Notes: generated from the letters alone by a model not told the origin. Shown: positions 1 through 9,408, counted from the first letter of the stretch. The stretch: 64,000 bases of DNA from Bacillus suaedaesalsae (GCF_016890225.1 NZ_JAFELM010000044.1:82048-146047); one strand, 5' to 3'. Made by a program: numbers and translations.

Positions 1-371
1 GAAAGAGGCTTTCCAAATTGATCCTCATACCAAGATGTCACAGCAGCAAACTGAAATTCGCTTTCCATCGTTTTTGAAACAAAATCACGTGCTGGTTCGA
101 ATCGGGCAGAACCATCTTTATACATGATTGCGACAACTAGTAATACACAGGCGGAGGCTAACACCTTAAACATAAACCATTCTTTATTAAACAAAGGATG
201 TGTGGTTTCGCCTCCTCCTTCATATGAATCGAAAGGAGACACTCCGTACTTTTCCTCATCACTTGCAATATAAGTTGAGACTGGTCTTGGCCTCTTATGT
301 GAGGAAAGCTGCCCGCGTTCCTTTTTCCGCATTGCAATACGCTTCCGAATATCTTCCGCACGTTTACTCAT
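1..371 (-). CDS. spoIVFA: Stage IV sporulation protein FA, N-terminal part (cut by window edge)
   Basis: Translating the minus strand from 371 gives an open frame that runs off the left edge, about 123 codons. It begins MSKRAEDIRKRI and is highly basic. A hydrophobic segment lies around residues 80-96 (LASACVLLVVAIM), and the visible part ends in WYEDQFGKPL. This matches the N-terminal half of SpoIVFA, the outer-forespore-membrane protein that tethers and inhibits the SpoIVFB protease during pro-sigma-K processing. ATGs at 380, 377 and 371 are in frame; 371 has AAGGG at the best spacing (9 nt). The position next to minD is the B. subtilis order. The C-terminal LytM-like domain lies outside the window. 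Confidence 0.85.
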   Translation of the reverse strand, partial: MSKRAEDIRKRIAMRKKERGQLSSHKRPRPVSTYIASDEEKYGVSPFDSYEGGGETTHPLFNKEWFMFKVLASACVLLVVAIMYKDGSARFEPARDFVSKTMESEFQFAAVTSWYEDQFGKPL

Positions 372-401
372 TTTCATCATCCCTTAAAGTAGAGTTTGTA
401 C

Positions 402-430
402 ATCTTATGACTTGTCCGGGGTATATATGC
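402..430 (-). promoter_or_regulatory. Sigma-E-type promoter of spoIVFA
   Basis: On the minus strand GCATATA (424-430) is followed after exactly 14 nt by CATAAGAT (402-409). The sigma-E consensus is KHATATT-N14-CATACAHT. It lies about 30 nt upstream of the spoIVFA start. Sigma-E control of the spoIVF operon is known in B. subtilis, so match and context agree. Confidence 0.7.
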
Positions 431-597
431 TAGAAACTAGCGGAATGATGGTTTATTTTTATTATAAGGTTGTGTTAATTATAGGGACTGGAGTGGAAGA
501 TTCTCGACTCCTCGAGGTAACCAAACATGATTGTTGCAATTAATGCTGTATGTCATACTGAAAACTTTGGATTTGGGAAGTCATTTGCATCAAATCA

Positions 598-628
598 AAA
601 AAACTATCCAACTCTGTGGATAGCTTTT
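598..628 (-). terminator. Terminator after minD
   Basis: The minus strand reads AAGCTATCC, a short loop, then GGATAGTTTTTTT directly after the minD stop: a 6-8 bp stem with a U-run. The plus strand also ends in TTTTT, so it may act in both directions. Confidence 0.75.
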
Positions 629-636
629 TAACAATA

Positions 637-1431
637 TTATCTAATACCAAAGAATTTCTTTACCTTTGTAAAGACTCCCTTTTCTTCATCTAATACTTGA
701 AGAGGAACAGATTCTCCTAAAATTCTTCTAGCAATATTTCGGTATGCAAGTGATGCTTTACTTGAGGGATCAAGTGCAATTGGCTCTCCGCTATTAGATG
801 CACGAATAACACTATCGTCATCAGCTACAATGCCTAACAGATCAATGGCAAGAACTGAAATGATTTCATCCACATCTAGCATTTCACCTGTTTTCATCAT
901 GTGATTACGAATACGGTTGACTACTAGCTTCGGTGGTTCAATTGCTTCTTTTTCTAGTAACCCAATAATACGGTCTGCATCACGAACAGAAGAAATTTCT
1001 GGTGTTGTAACAACAATTGCCTTGTCTGCACCAGCCACTGCGTTTTTAAAGCCTTGTTCAATACCTGCTGGACAATCGATAATAATATAATCATAGTCTT
1101 GTTTAAGTTCATTAATGAGCTTCTTCATTTGCTCGGGTTGAACCGCTGTTTTATCGACAGTTTGAGCCGCAGGTAATAAATATAAACACTCAAATCTTTT
1201 ATCTTTAATCAACGCTTGGTGTGTTTTACAGCGTCCATTAATAACGTCAACTAAATCATAAATAATTCGGTTTTCAAGTCCCATTACCACATCTAAATTA
1301 CGTAAGCCGATATCTGTATCAACTAAACAAACACGCTTTCCTGAAAGAGCAAGCGCAGTACCAATATTTGCAGAAGTTGTAGTTTTCCCTACGCCGCCTT
1401 TTCCAGATGTTATAACAATTGCCTCTCCCAC
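637..1431 (-). CDS. minD: Septum site-determining ATPase MinD
   Basis: 264 residues, full length for Bacillus MinD. This membrane-associated ATPase recruits MinC to the cell poles and blocks polar Z-rings. The deviant Walker A motif KGGVGKTT is at residues 11-18, DTDIGLRNLD follows around 39-48, and DCPAGIEQG is the switch region. The C-terminus (VFTKVKKFFGIR) is the basic amphipathic membrane-targeting helix. The start is GTG at 1431 with GAGGGG 9 nt upstream; minC ends just before it, so the two are co-transcribed. Confidence 0.97.
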   Translation of the reverse strand: MGEAIVITSGKGGVGKTTTSANIGTALALSGKRVCLVDTDIGLRNLDVVMGLENRIIYDLVDVINGRCKTHQALIKDKRFECLYLLPAAQTVDKTAVQPEQMKKLINELKQDYDYIIIDCPAGIEQGFKNAVAGADKAIVVTTPEISSVRDADRIIGLLEKEAIEPPKLVVNRIRNHMMKTGEMLDVDEIISVLAIDLLGIVADDDSVIRASNSGEPIALDPSSKASLAYRNIARRILGESVPLQVLDEEKGVFTKVKKFFGIR

Positions 1432-1432
1432 G

Positions 1433-2116
1433 CTAAATTCCCCTCTCTAATCTTGTTAAATTTGGTCTTAGATGAGATAAAACCTGTAAACGATCAATGA
1501 TGATTCTGTCTTCTTTATTTATATAAGCACATTCCATGTCGTTTGTCTCTTCATTGGAGAATTCAAGTGCTCTATTTAAAATATCACTGATTTTCAAACC
1601 CGTCGGCTTCATTACAGATGCAACGATTACCGCCTCAGTGTCACCATGAATACCAGCATAAGCATGTCCGCGAAGCGAACCCATGACAAATATATTCCCG
1701 CCAGCCATTACCGTTCCACCAGGATTTACATCTCCTATAAGTAATAAATCCCCAGGCACTTCTAGCACTTGTCCAGACCGAACCATTCTACAAACAGAAG
1801 TAATTTCGGATTGCTTCTTTAGCTCCTGTGCTTCAGCCTTTGAAATGACTTCACTTTCAATAGAGCCGACTACTAAGTTTTTCTTCTTACGAATTAATGT
1901 TCTTAGAAGCTCCTCTTCTTTCTTTGTTATGTACCGCATTCCTACTTTTACATGAACTGTGATAAGAGGACTTTCTTGCTGTATATGTTGATTTCCTGAT
2001 AGCTTTTCCTCAATCTCCGTAATGAGTTCTTGAAAAGAACAACGATCATCGAGATGTAACGTTAAGCCATCCTTCGTTCCTTTTATTGTTACAAATTGTT
2101 GCTTACTGCCTTTCAC
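1433..2116 (-). CDS. minC: Septum site-determining protein MinC
   Basis: 227 residues. MinC inhibits FtsZ polymerisation and pairs with MinD. The N-terminal FtsZ-interacting domain spans about residues 1-105. The C-terminal beta-helical domain (about 110-215) has the typical [19 protein letters not shown] and LRGHAYAG turns. The start is GTG at 2116 with GAGGTGA about 7 nt upstream. It is first in a minC-minD pair separated from mreD by a terminator, so it probably has its own promoter in 2117-2290, where I could not define convincing hexamers. Confidence 0.95.
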   Translation of the reverse strand: MKGSKQQFVTIKGTKDGLTLHLDDRCSFQELITEIEEKLSGNQHIQQESPLITVHVKVGMRYITKKEEELLRTLIRKKKNLVVGSIESEVISKAEAQELKKQSEITSVCRMVRSGQVLEVPGDLLLIGDVNPGGTVMAGGNIFVMGSLRGHAYAGIHGDTEAVIVASVMKPTGLKISDILNRALEFSNEETNDMECAYINKEDRIIIDRLQVLSHLRPNLTRLERGI

Positions 2117-2294
2117 TTACGCTCACCTCATATAGTAGAAATTCGACAGGAGCTTAGTATTTTCCTTCTTTTCCTACTCGAAAATCTTTTTCCAAACGTA
2201 GCATTTTAGAGACTTTCTGCTACTATAACTATATCATTTTTTTGCTAGTTTTACGTAACAAATTGACTTGTCATGAAAAATAGAAAAATTAGAA

Positions 2295-2339
2295 AAACTT
2301 GGCTAGCACCGAGTCCTTTGATAGGTGCTAGCCAAGTTT
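2295..2339 (-). terminator. Terminator after mreD
   Basis: A 16-bp perfect stem, AAACTTGGCTAGCACC pairing with GGTGCTAGCCAAGTTT around a 13-nt loop, lies just after the mreD stop. On the minus strand it is followed by a T-rich tract. It separates mreBCD from minCD. Confidence 0.85.
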
Positions 2340-2348
2340 AATTGTACA

Positions 2349-2867
2349 TCACTGATCGTTATTTGTATCAATAATTTTAAAAAATTGTCGTTTTAATGGT
2401 ACAAATAATACAATCACGAACGCTAGATTTAAAATAAGCGTTGGAAGTAAACGAATTGACAGAAATTCAGAGGCAATCATTGACGTATTAGCTAATAAAT
2501 ATTGTATGCCATATACATAAAAATCTAATAAAGTAATCATGATCAAACTAATGAAGGTGACGGTAAAGGTATTAATCTGGAATAACTTAATAATCCAAGC
2601 AACAATGTATGCTAAAAATGTGAATGCAAACATATAAACACCTATCAAGTTTGTATATAACAAATCATATAAAATTCCTAATACGAATCCATAAATCATT
2701 CCTGTTCGAACATTTGTAAACATCGTGACAAAAACAACGATAATTAATACAAATCGTGGGACAAGAATTCGTTCCATACCAAAAAGTTCAGAAGGTAATA
2801 CAGAAACAAACACACTTTCTAATATAAAGCATAAGAACGCGAGAGTAGGAAGAAACCATTTCCTCAA
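2349..2867 (-). CDS. mreD: Rod shape-determining membrane protein MreD
   Basis: 172 residues, almost entirely hydrophobic, with about five membrane segments, the usual size for Bacillus MreD. It is part of the elongasome that links MreB filaments to cell wall synthases. Its ATG overlaps the mreC stop by 4 nt (ATGA), indicating translational coupling. The family has few sharp motifs, so the call rests on size, hydrophobicity and position after mreB-mreC. Confidence 0.9.
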   Translation of the reverse strand: MRKWFLPTLAFLCFILESVFVSVLPSELFGMERILVPRFVLIIVVFVTMFTNVRTGMIYGFVLGILYDLLYTNLIGVYMFAFTFLAYIVAWIIKLFQINTFTVTFISLIMITLLDFYVYGIQYLLANTSMIASEFLSIRLLPTLILNLAFVIVLFVPLKRQFFKIIDTNNDQ

Positions 2868-3745
2868 TTCTCTTCCCCCTCTTTTTCACTTTCATTAATA
2901 TCTTCTGCCCCCATCATCGTACGATCAACGACAATGACATGATCAATGTCATATAGATTAGCAGCAGGCTTCACATAAGCTGACTTCGTAAGCCCGTCTT
3001 CTGATGGAAATACTTCTGTGATTGTGCCTATAATTAAACCTTCTGGGAAAACACCGCCTTTTCCAGAGGAAATGACAATCTCTCCTTCTTTCACTTCCGC
3101 ATCATATGGGATTCGTTTAAAAATTAAAGATTCTCTCGCTTCATCAAAGCCTTCAATTAAACCGAATGTATTCGTCTTCCCCTGAATAATTGCTGAAATT
3201 CGATTTGTACGGTCAGGTGCACTTAACAGTTGAATGGTGGATGTGAATGGTGATACGAATTTCACTTTACCAATGAATCCTTCTGATGTAATGACTGCCA
3301 TATTTTCTGCAACGCCATGGTTACTTCCTCTATTTAACGTTAACATTTCATGCCAACGGTCTGGGTTTCTCGCAATAACAGTTGCATGAATTTCTTTAAA
3401 CTCCCTGATACTTTCTGGTTTATCTAATAATGCTCTTAACTTTTCATTTTCATCTTCAAGTGATCTCGCCTTAACCGATAATTCCACATATTCTTCTAAT
3501 TTAGCTTTTAATTCTTGATTTTCTTTATATGTGTTTTTGAGATTTTGCAGACCACCAACAAACTCTTTCACTTCTAGCGCTGGATAATGGAATACTCCTC
3601 CAACCCATCCCATCGTATCTTTAATAAACTGCTCCGGCCAAGTCAATTTTTCTCTATCATTTATCGAAAAGCCAATCAATGCCACTAAAATAATGATACT
3701 GACTAATAAAATGATAAGCCGCTTGTTTAAAAAGAACTGTGGCAT
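2864..3745 (-). CDS. mreC: Rod shape-determining protein MreC
   Basis: About 293 residues. The N-terminal membrane anchor (LIILLVSIIILVALIGFSI) is followed by a coiled coil (about residues 65-110, rich in E, L and K) and then the paired beta-barrel MreC domain (VIARNPDRWHEMLTLNRGSNHGV). MreC is the extracytoplasmic scaffold of the elongasome. A GTG at 3754 would add three residues, but ATG at 3745 has AGGGTG at better spacing and is preferred. It overlaps mreD by 4 nt. Confidence 0.95.
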   Translation of the reverse strand: MPQFFLNKRLIILLVSIIILVALIGFSINDREKLTWPEQFIKDTMGWVGGVFHYPALEVKEFVGGLQNLKNTYKENQELKAKLEEYVELSVKARSLEDENEKLRALLDKPESIREFKEIHATVIARNPDRWHEMLTLNRGSNHGVAENMAVITSEGFIGKVKFVSPFTSTIQLLSAPDRTNRISAIIQGKTNTFGLIEGFDEARESLIFKRIPYDAEVKEGEIVISSGKGGVFPEGLIIGTITEVFPSEDGLTKSAYVKPAANLYDIDHVIVVDRTMMGAEDINESEKEGEEN

Positions 3746-3845
3746 GATCCTCACCCTCTTTATATCGTTAGTTCTCTATTTAGTAGGCTCTATTTTAGTT
3801 AAAATATGTATTCTCTTGGGAATGTTGATTCTTTCACCGAAGAAA

Positions 3846-3868
3846 GACCTAAGAAATCTTCTTAGGTC
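3846..3868 (-). terminator. Stem-loop between mreB and mreC
   Basis: GACCTAAG pairs with CTTAGGTC around a 7-nt loop, just after the mreB stop. On the minus strand a weak TTTCTT follows. It may attenuate read-through from mreB into mreC-mreD or protect the mRNA end; the short T-tract makes full termination doubtful. Confidence 0.55.
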
Positions 3869-3874
3869 CATCGG

Positions 3875-4900
3875 TTAGTATCTACGGTTTGAATACTTTG
3901 CTTTATTCTTAAATAGATCGATGTTATCTAATGATTTCCCAGTGCCGATTGCGACACAGTCTAGCGGATTTTCTGCGACAAGTACAGGCATACTTGTTTC
4001 TTCGCTAATCACTTTATCTAAGTTTCGAAGTAAAGCTCCACCACCTGTTAACACGATACCACGGTCCATTATATCAGCCGCTAGTTCTGGTGGAGTTTTC
4101 TCTAATGTTACTTTAACTGCTTCTACAATCGCAGTAACAGTATCCTTCAATGCATCTGCTACTTCTTTTGCAGAAATTGAAATTGTTTTTGGTAACCCAG
4201 TTAGCAGGTCACGCCCACGAATATCAATGTTTTCGATACCTTCTGGTGAACCAGCAGACCCGGCTTCTACTTTCAACATCTCTGCTGTACGTTCGCCGAT
4301 CATTAAATTATAGTTCTTCTTTATATATTGAATGATTGCATCGTCCATTTCATCTCCGGCAATACGAATGGATTCACTCGTTACAATTCCACCTAATGAA
4401 ATGATGGCAACTTCAGTTGTTCCTCCACCGATATCAACAACCATACTACCTGTTGGTTCCCAAACTGGAAGGTTTGCTCCAATTGCAGCAGCAAATGGCT
4501 CTTCAATAGTGAAAGCCTCTCTTGCTCCTGCTTGCTTTGCAGCTTCAATAACAGCACGTTCCTCAACCTCTGTAATTCCAGAAGGAACACAAATCATGAC
4601 ATATGGTTTTCCAGAGAAAAAGCTTTTATTTTTTAAAGCTTGTTTTATGTAATATTTCATCATCGTTGTTGTCGTTTCATAATCAGCAATAACTCCGTCT
4701 TTCATTGGTCTAGTTGCAATGACATTACCAGGAGTACGACCGATCATGTTTTTCGCATCATTACCAACGGCAACAATATGCTTGGAGTTCGTTTGTACCG
4801 CTACCACCGACGGTTCGCGTACAACAATCCCTTTACCTTTTACATATACTAACGTATTCGCCGTTCCTAAATCTATTCCAAGGTCTCTTGTACCAAGCAT
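3875..4900 (-). CDS. mreB: Rod shape-determining actin homologue MreB
   Basis: 341 residues, full length. MreB is a bacterial actin that forms membrane-bound filaments guiding lateral wall synthesis. Phosphate 1 loop: [17 protein letters not shown] near residue 10. Phosphate 2: [13 protein letters not shown] near 160. Adenosine motif: [11 protein letters not shown] near 285. The ATG at 4900 has AAAGGAAG upstream. mreC and mreD follow about 130 nt downstream after a stem-loop. Confidence 0.98.
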   Translation of the reverse strand: MLGTRDLGIDLGTANTLVYVKGKGIVVREPSVVAVQTNSKHIVAVGNDAKNMIGRTPGNVIATRPMKDGVIADYETTTTMMKYYIKQALKNKSFFSGKPYVMICVPSGITEVEERAVIEAAKQAGAREAFTIEEPFAAAIGANLPVWEPTGSMVVDIGGGTTEVAIISLGGIVTSESIRIAGDEMDDAIIQYIKKNYNLMIGERTAEMLKVEAGSAGSPEGIENIDIRGRDLLTGLPKTISISAKEVADALKDTVTAIVEAVKVTLEKTPPELAADIMDRGIVLTGGGALLRNLDKVISEETSMPVLVAENPLDCVAIGTGKSLDNIDLFKNKAKYSNRRY

Positions 4901-4964
4901 GTATGTATCTTCCTTTCTAACCTTTTTATGATGTCAGGGCATTTGACATGCTCTTCTATATGTT

Positions 4965-4994
4965 GTTCAAAAAGGCCAGTTTCTCTTTTTGAAC
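4965..4994 (-). terminator. AT-rich stem-loop upstream of mreB
   Basis: GTTCAAAAAG pairs with CTTTTTGAAC over 10 bp around a 10-nt loop in the radC-mreB gap. It could be a weak radC terminator or part of the mreB leader. GC content of the stem is low and no clean U-run follows. Confidence 0.35.
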
Positions 4995-5102
4995 TAGCTC
5001 TATTCATAACAATATGTTTGCTGTTTTCGTATCATACTAGTTTTAACTAGTTAAAAAACTCACAAAGAGTATTATAAATGATGTGACTCGAAAAGGATAG
5101 TA

Positions 5103-5795
5103 CTACACATATCCTTTTTCTTTCAGACTAACAAATTTCCCATCTCCAATAATGAGATGATCTAATAAATCGATTCCGATAATTTTTCCACATTCTGATA
5201 ATCGTTTTGTCACTTCAATATCTTCTTTACTTGGAGCTGGGTCTCCAGACGGATGATTATGAATGCATATTATAGAGGCTGCAGAACGTCTAAAGGCTTC
5301 CTTAAACACTTCGCGTGGGTGAACAATGGAGGCGTTTAAACTCCCGATAAATATCGTTTGTTTATGAAGAACTTGGTTTTTCGTATTTAAATAGAGGCAA
5401 ACAAAATGCTCTTGTGTTAAGAATCGCATATCTTCCATGACATATCTTGCTCCATCCTCTGGGGAACGAATGACAAATCGTTCATCATAGCGCAGGTTTC
5501 CAATTCTTCTTCCTAACTCAATAGCTGCCATAATTTGAATGGCTTTTGTTTTTCCTATCCCCTTCATCATCGTAAGCTCTTCAATTGTCGCATCCTTTAG
5601 CATTCGTAATCCTTCAAAATGATTTAATAACCGGTTCGCAAGCTGCAAGACGGATTCTTCCTTAGATCCGGTTCGTAGTAAGATAGCTAGCAGTTCATGG
5701 TTTGATAAACTTTTCGGTCCGTCAACGAGTAACCGTTCTCTCGGTCTTTCATCCTGTGGAAAGTCTCTAATCATTAATGAAGCACTTTGTACCAA
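5103..5795 (-). CDS. radC: RadC-family JAB1/MPN-domain protein
   Basis: 230 residues. A helix-hairpin-helix region (about 60-90) precedes a JAB1/MPN metalloprotease-like domain. The zinc motif H-x-H with the downstream Asp is H179, H181, D192 in CIHNHPSGDPAPSKED. Despite the name, a DNA-repair role is not established for the family. The start is TTG at 5795 with GGGGGA upstream; a later ATG (codon 8) lacks an RBS. It lies between maf and mreB, as in B. subtilis (ysxA). Confidence 0.93.
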   Translation of the reverse strand: MVQSASLMIRDFPQDERPRERLLVDGPKSLSNHELLAILLRTGSKEESVLQLANRLLNHFEGLRMLKDATIEELTMMKGIGKTKAIQIMAAIELGRRIGNLRYDERFVIRSPEDGARYVMEDMRFLTQEHFVCLYLNTKNQVLHKQTIFIGSLNASIVHPREVFKEAFRRSAASIICIHNHPSGDPAPSKEDIEVTKRLSECGKIIGIDLLDHLIIGDGKFVSLKEKGYV

Positions 5796-5810
5796 AAACT
5801 CTTTTCCCCC

Positions 5811-6377
5811 TTATGGCTTAAAACCAAGTTTCTTTAACTCCCTAATTAAAGTTGAAACTGGTAAACCAACGACGGAAAAATAATCACCTTTTATTTCCTT
5901 AACAAATGCAGCTCCTAATCCTTGTATGCCATAGGAACCAGCCTTATCAAAAGGTTCTTTACTCTGAATATACTGCTTGATGTCTTCCTTGGATAATGGC
6001 CAAAACGTAACTTCTGTGTCAACATAAAAGGAATGTACACTACCCGCTTTAACAAGTGCTACACCTGTTAAAACATGATGAGTAGTACCAGATAACATAG
6101 AGAGCATTTTAAAGGCTTCTTCTTCGTCCTTTGGTTTACCTAATATGTTTGTATTTTTTACGACAATCGTATCTGCTCCCACCACGATAGAATTCGGATA
6201 TTGTTTCGCAACGTCACGTGCCTTTTGGGAGGCGAGCGAAACGACTACTTCTTCTGGTGTATGGGAAGGATTAATAATCTCTTCGATGGTGCTAGCCGAA
6301 ACGTCAAATGTAATTCCGAGGTTAGTGAGTAGTTCTTTTCGTCTAGGAGACGAAGAGGCTAAAATGAGGTGTTGCAT
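5811..6377 (-). CDS. maf: Maf-family nucleotide pyrophosphatase
   Basis: 188 residues from the ATG at 6377 (MQHLILASSSPRRKELL). The frame is open upstream to 6446, but the extension does not resemble the family, and AGGTG sits just before 6377. Maf proteins hydrolyse non-canonical or modified NTPs and in B. subtilis affect septation. SSSPRRKELL is the phosphate-binding N-terminal motif, and ADTIVV and FDKAGSYGIQG are conserved further on. It is directly upstream of radC with a 15-nt gap. Confidence 0.95.
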   Translation of the reverse strand: MQHLILASSSPRRKELLTNLGITFDVSASTIEEIINPSHTPEEVVVSLASQKARDVAKQYPNSIVVGADTIVVKNTNILGKPKDEEEAFKMLSMLSGTTHHVLTGVALVKAGSVHSFYVDTEVTFWPLSKEDIKQYIQSKEPFDKAGSYGIQGLGAAFVKEIKGDYFSVVGLPVSTLIRELKKLGFKP

Positions 6378-6532
6378 ATCATCACCTAACTTCATTTGGT
6401 TTTTGAGGAAGATACAATACAACACAATCATACCACCCTCTACCAAATTCTACAAATTTTAAAAAACAGAATTATTATAGCCCTATTTTCCATTTTTTAA
6501 GCATTTTCGTTATTTATAGAACAAATAGAAAT

Positions 6533-6564
6533 GGGAAGAAGCGATATATACTTCGCTTCTTCCC
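6533..6564 (-). terminator. Terminator after spoIIB
   Basis: A 12-bp perfect stem, GGGAAGAAGCGA pairing with TCGCTTCTTCCC around an 8-nt loop, lies 28 nt after the spoIIB stop. A T-rich stretch follows on the minus strand. Confidence 0.8.
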
Positions 6565-6592
6565 ACGACTTTTTGTCCATCATTCGACAGCA

Positions 6593-7702
6593 TTATTTTT
6601 GCTCTAAAATCCATTTTTGATAGATTTGGTAACACGTTAATAATGTTTGTTGTGTGCTCCAAAAATCTTTCGTATCTCCACTAGATTCGTAGCTGGCAGC
6701 TTTTTCATATGCATCTTTTACTGCGGAAATATAAGAGGCAGAACTTGACTGTTCATCTGATTTCTTTAATGTTTCGGCTGCTTTTGTGATTTCTGCCCAT
6801 TCAATCGCTTGAGTAGTAGAAGAATACTTATTCGTTGTATAGGAAAGCAATTGATCAAAAAGCTGTCTTGCCTTTAGTACTTCCGGATCTGCTGTCACAT
6901 TTTTCTCAGGAGTGGAAATGGACTTCACATATGTATCCTGACCTTGTTCGTTATATGGTTTACTAATTGCTGTCCCTATCTCCTTAGTAAATCCAATTCC
7001 AATAAATAAAAAATGATTTCCATCTATGCTCATAGATGTGCTAGCAAAACCCTTATTCTTTAATTCTTCCATAATCGGAGTAGCTTGAGTTTCAGACGAA
7101 AACGCGCCTCCTTGTACTAAAAAGACATCTAAACTAGGTGCAGTAAAAGATTCTTTGTTGACCTCTCCTGCCCCTTTACCATCGTTTTCGGAACCTTTGC
7201 CCGGTGTAGCCTTTTCCACCTGTTCCGTCTGATTGGTTGCTACGGGAATTGTCTCACCCGTAAACATTCTAAGCACAACCATTCCAAAACACGTACCTAC
7301 AACAAGGGCAGAAACGATCGATAACAGAAGAGTTTTCAGAGGATAAGCTTCTTTATTTTTTTTCTTCTTGAATGAACTTCCTACTGTAAAGGACGTGATC
7401 GTGGGTGTTTTCTTCTTTCTTAAGTCATCAATATCCACAATGCTTTCCCTATTAAACGTGTGATCTCGAACAGGCTGCTTTGGTAAGACCCAGTCAAATT
7501 CATCTTCTTCTTGGTTTGCAGCTGCAATTTCTTCCTTTGCGAGTACTTCATCAATATCGACAATCGTTAGCTCTTCTTCATAATCAGTTTCTATTGGCTT
7601 CTCTCGAACACTCTTCTTTTCTACCTTTTCTGTTTCCGATGTCGCTTCAAAAAACGACCGCTCTTTTCCATTGATTTTTATGGTCACTTTAGGCTTGTCC
7701 AT
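6593..7702 (-). CDS. spoIIB: Stage II sporulation protein B (SPOR domain)
   Basis: 369 residues from ATG 7702 (MDKPKVTIKING), preceded by GGAGGTGTGAGG; an upstream in-frame ATG at 7735 has no RBS. A cytoplasmic acidic N-terminal part is followed by one membrane segment (LLLSIVSALVVGTCFGMVVL, about 130-150) and an external part. That part contains a SPOR-like fold (about 190-260, VFLVQGGAFSSETQA) and a helical tail. SpoIIB helps engulfment septum thinning. Its place upstream of maf matches B. subtilis. Confidence 0.9.
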   Translation of the reverse strand: MDKPKVTIKINGKERSFFEATSETEKVEKKSVREKPIETDYEEELTIVDIDEVLAKEEIAAANQEEDEFDWVLPKQPVRDHTFNRESIVDIDDLRKKKTPTITSFTVGSSFKKKKNKEAYPLKTLLLSIVSALVVGTCFGMVVLRMFTGETIPVATNQTEQVEKATPGKGSENDGKGAGEVNKESFTAPSLDVFLVQGGAFSSETQATPIMEELKNKGFASTSMSIDGNHFLFIGIGFTKEIGTAISKPYNEQGQDTYVKSISTPEKNVTADPEVLKARQLFDQLLSYTTNKYSSTTQAIEWAEITKAAETLKKSDEQSSSASYISAVKDAYEKAASYESSGDTKDFWSTQQTLLTCYQIYQKWILEQK

Positions 7703-7822
7703 CCTCACACCTCCTACTTTGTCGTAATTTCTCAAGAATACTTTTCATCACTGTAACATATACAAAAAAAAAAATAACAAGACATTTGTCGTCTTGTTAA
7801 GAAAGGTTTTCGTCATTATTCG

Positions 7823-8800
7823 CTATTTCTCTTCGCGATCGGGAATCTTTAAAATTTGTCCAGCGTATAATGTATCAGTAATCAGTTCATTTGCTTCCTT
7901 TATTAGCTCTTCTCCACTTCGGTCTTCATAATATTTCTGCGAAATCGAGTAAAGTGTTTCACCAGATTGTACAGTGTGTTCCTTAAAAGAATCAGAAACT
8001 CTTTCGATATGATTCACTGCATCTTCTGTTGAGGTTGTATCCCTGCTTGAATTGAAAGAAGTCTTCGGTACAACAGGTACTAGCGGATTCATTTTCGCAC
8101 TTGGATCTGGAACGTCTAGAGATGGAAGTTGTTCTTTTAACTCCTCTAACTTCGGATAATAAAATGTTGTTACCCTTACTGTATACGTTAATTTATCTGG
8201 TACGTCATCTGTTGTAATAACTTCTTTATTACCTGAAAAGTTTAATTCATCTACCTTTGTTATTCGACTCGATTGTTCTATTGCACTTAAAAAGGCTTCA
8301 AGTTCAAAATAAGTTGGTGCTTCAACTGTTAGTAAAACAGAGACACTTTCAATTCCATCTGGAATAACGCCAGTCCTAGCCTCATCATTAGACTCCACTT
8401 CTTCAGTATTCTCATTCCCTTGAGCTTCTTCAATGTATTCCTCCACAACCGTTGAAGCTGTTTCAACCGTTTCTACACCAAAATCCATTGATGTGATAAA
8501 GCTTTCAGAAATGGTCTCTGCCTTTTCAAGATCTAGTAGAAACTGTTCAACGAGTGGATCAACTGGCAGTTTCTTTTGGAGTTGTAATGTTCCCTCACTG
8601 TCTACCTTCTGCTTATTTTCAATTCGCGCCTCAGCGCCAGCGAGTAAAGCTTCTTCACTTATAAGTTTCTTTTCAACATCATGAAGAGTTTCTTGTTTTG
8701 GCTTGATAAGCATGAAGTAGATAAAGGATATCATAGCAAAGGAAAGTATCAAGACAAGAGAAAGTATAATGGTTTCTTTCTTCGATAAATGTAACCTCAT
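7823..8800 (-). CDS. pilO: PilO-like type IV pilus assembly protein with C-terminal LysM domain
   Basis: 325 residues. The N-terminal membrane segment (IILSLVLILSFAMISFIYFML, about 9-31) is followed by a coiled coil (about 35-70), a PilO-like ferredoxin-fold region (about 75-225), a linker, and a LysM domain at about 275-321 (VQSGETLYSISQKYY to AGQILKIPD). PilO normally forms an inner-membrane platform with PilN and PilM; LysM binds peptidoglycan. The ATG overlaps the pilN stop by 4 nt with GGAGGAGG upstream. Identity as PilO rests on order (pilM-pilN-pilO) and topology. The LysM fusion is not part of the usual PilO family. Confidence 0.8.
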   Translation of the reverse strand: MRLHLSKKETIILSLVLILSFAMISFIYFMLIKPKQETLHDVEKKLISEEALLAGAEARIENKQKVDSEGTLQLQKKLPVDPLVEQFLLDLEKAETISESFITSMDFGVETVETASTVVEEYIEEAQGNENTEEVESNDEARTGVIPDGIESVSVLLTVEAPTYFELEAFLSAIEQSSRITKVDELNFSGNKEVITTDDVPDKLTYTVRVTTFYYPKLEELKEQLPSLDVPDPSAKMNPLVPVVPKTSFNSSRDTTSTEDAVNHIERVSDSFKEHTVQSGETLYSISQKYYEDRSGEELIKEANELITDTLYAGQILKIPDREEK

Positions 8801-9399
8801 TCTGCAACCTCCTCCTTTTCGGAGTCTTTGATTGCGCGATTATTTAACTTTAACTGATATTGAGCAATATATCTTGGCAGTAGAAAGGCAGTATATTGTT
8901 TAACATCAGGTTCGTCATCTGAGACGCTTGTAATGATGCTCGATAAGGCCACATCATTTATCATCGGGGAATCCTTCAAACTTTTATAATAATAAGCTGC
9001 CTCTCGACTTGTATCAAATTGAACAGTAAAGTTCACTTGTGTCTCTGCTGTATAGTCAAAGTTCAACACATAGCCTCGTTCTGGAAGCAGGCTCGACAAA
9101 TGACGAATTAACGGTACAGTAGGCACTGACTGTTCTTCAGCCCACTCTATTGCGCTCGTTAATTCTGTTATGGCCGATGAAGAAGCATAGTCTTTTAACT
9201 TTTGCTCCTGCTTGGTACGTAACAATTTCGTATCTTGTAACTTCTTTTGAGCGTATGTTGTTTCGTTTTGAAGACGGTCATATTCAAGATATAAAAAAAT
9301 AGAAACAATAGCCGTAAGTAAAATTAACCCAGCAACTATAATGGGAAATGTATATTTTTTCTTTTGTTTTTCGGGTAATAGATTTATATCGACTAACAT
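8797..9399 (-). CDS. pilN: PilN-like type IV pilus assembly protein
   Basis: 200 residues. It begins MLVDINLLPEKQKKK, and the INLLP motif is the PilM-binding N-terminal peptide of PilN. One membrane segment (about 18-38) is followed by a coiled coil and a periplasmic-type domain. It links cytoplasmic PilM with PilO. Overlap with pilO and a 9-nt gap to pilM indicate one transcript. AGGGGTG precedes the ATG. Confidence 0.9.
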   Translation of the reverse strand: MLVDINLLPEKQKKKYTFPIIVAGLILLTAIVSIFLYLEYDRLQNETTYAQKKLQDTKLLRTKQEQKLKDYASSSAITELTSAIEWAEEQSVPTVPLIRHLSSLLPERGYVLNFDYTAETQVNFTVQFDTSREAAYYYKSLKDSPMINDVALSSIITSVSDDEPDVKQYTAFLLPRYIAQYQLKLNNRAIKDSEKEEVAE

Positions 9400-9408
9400 G
9401 CTACACCC

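Noticed and set aside
5041..5100. mreB promoter with TATAAT at 5071-5076
   Set aside because: The -10 is perfect on the minus strand but no acceptable -35 or TG extension accompanies it.
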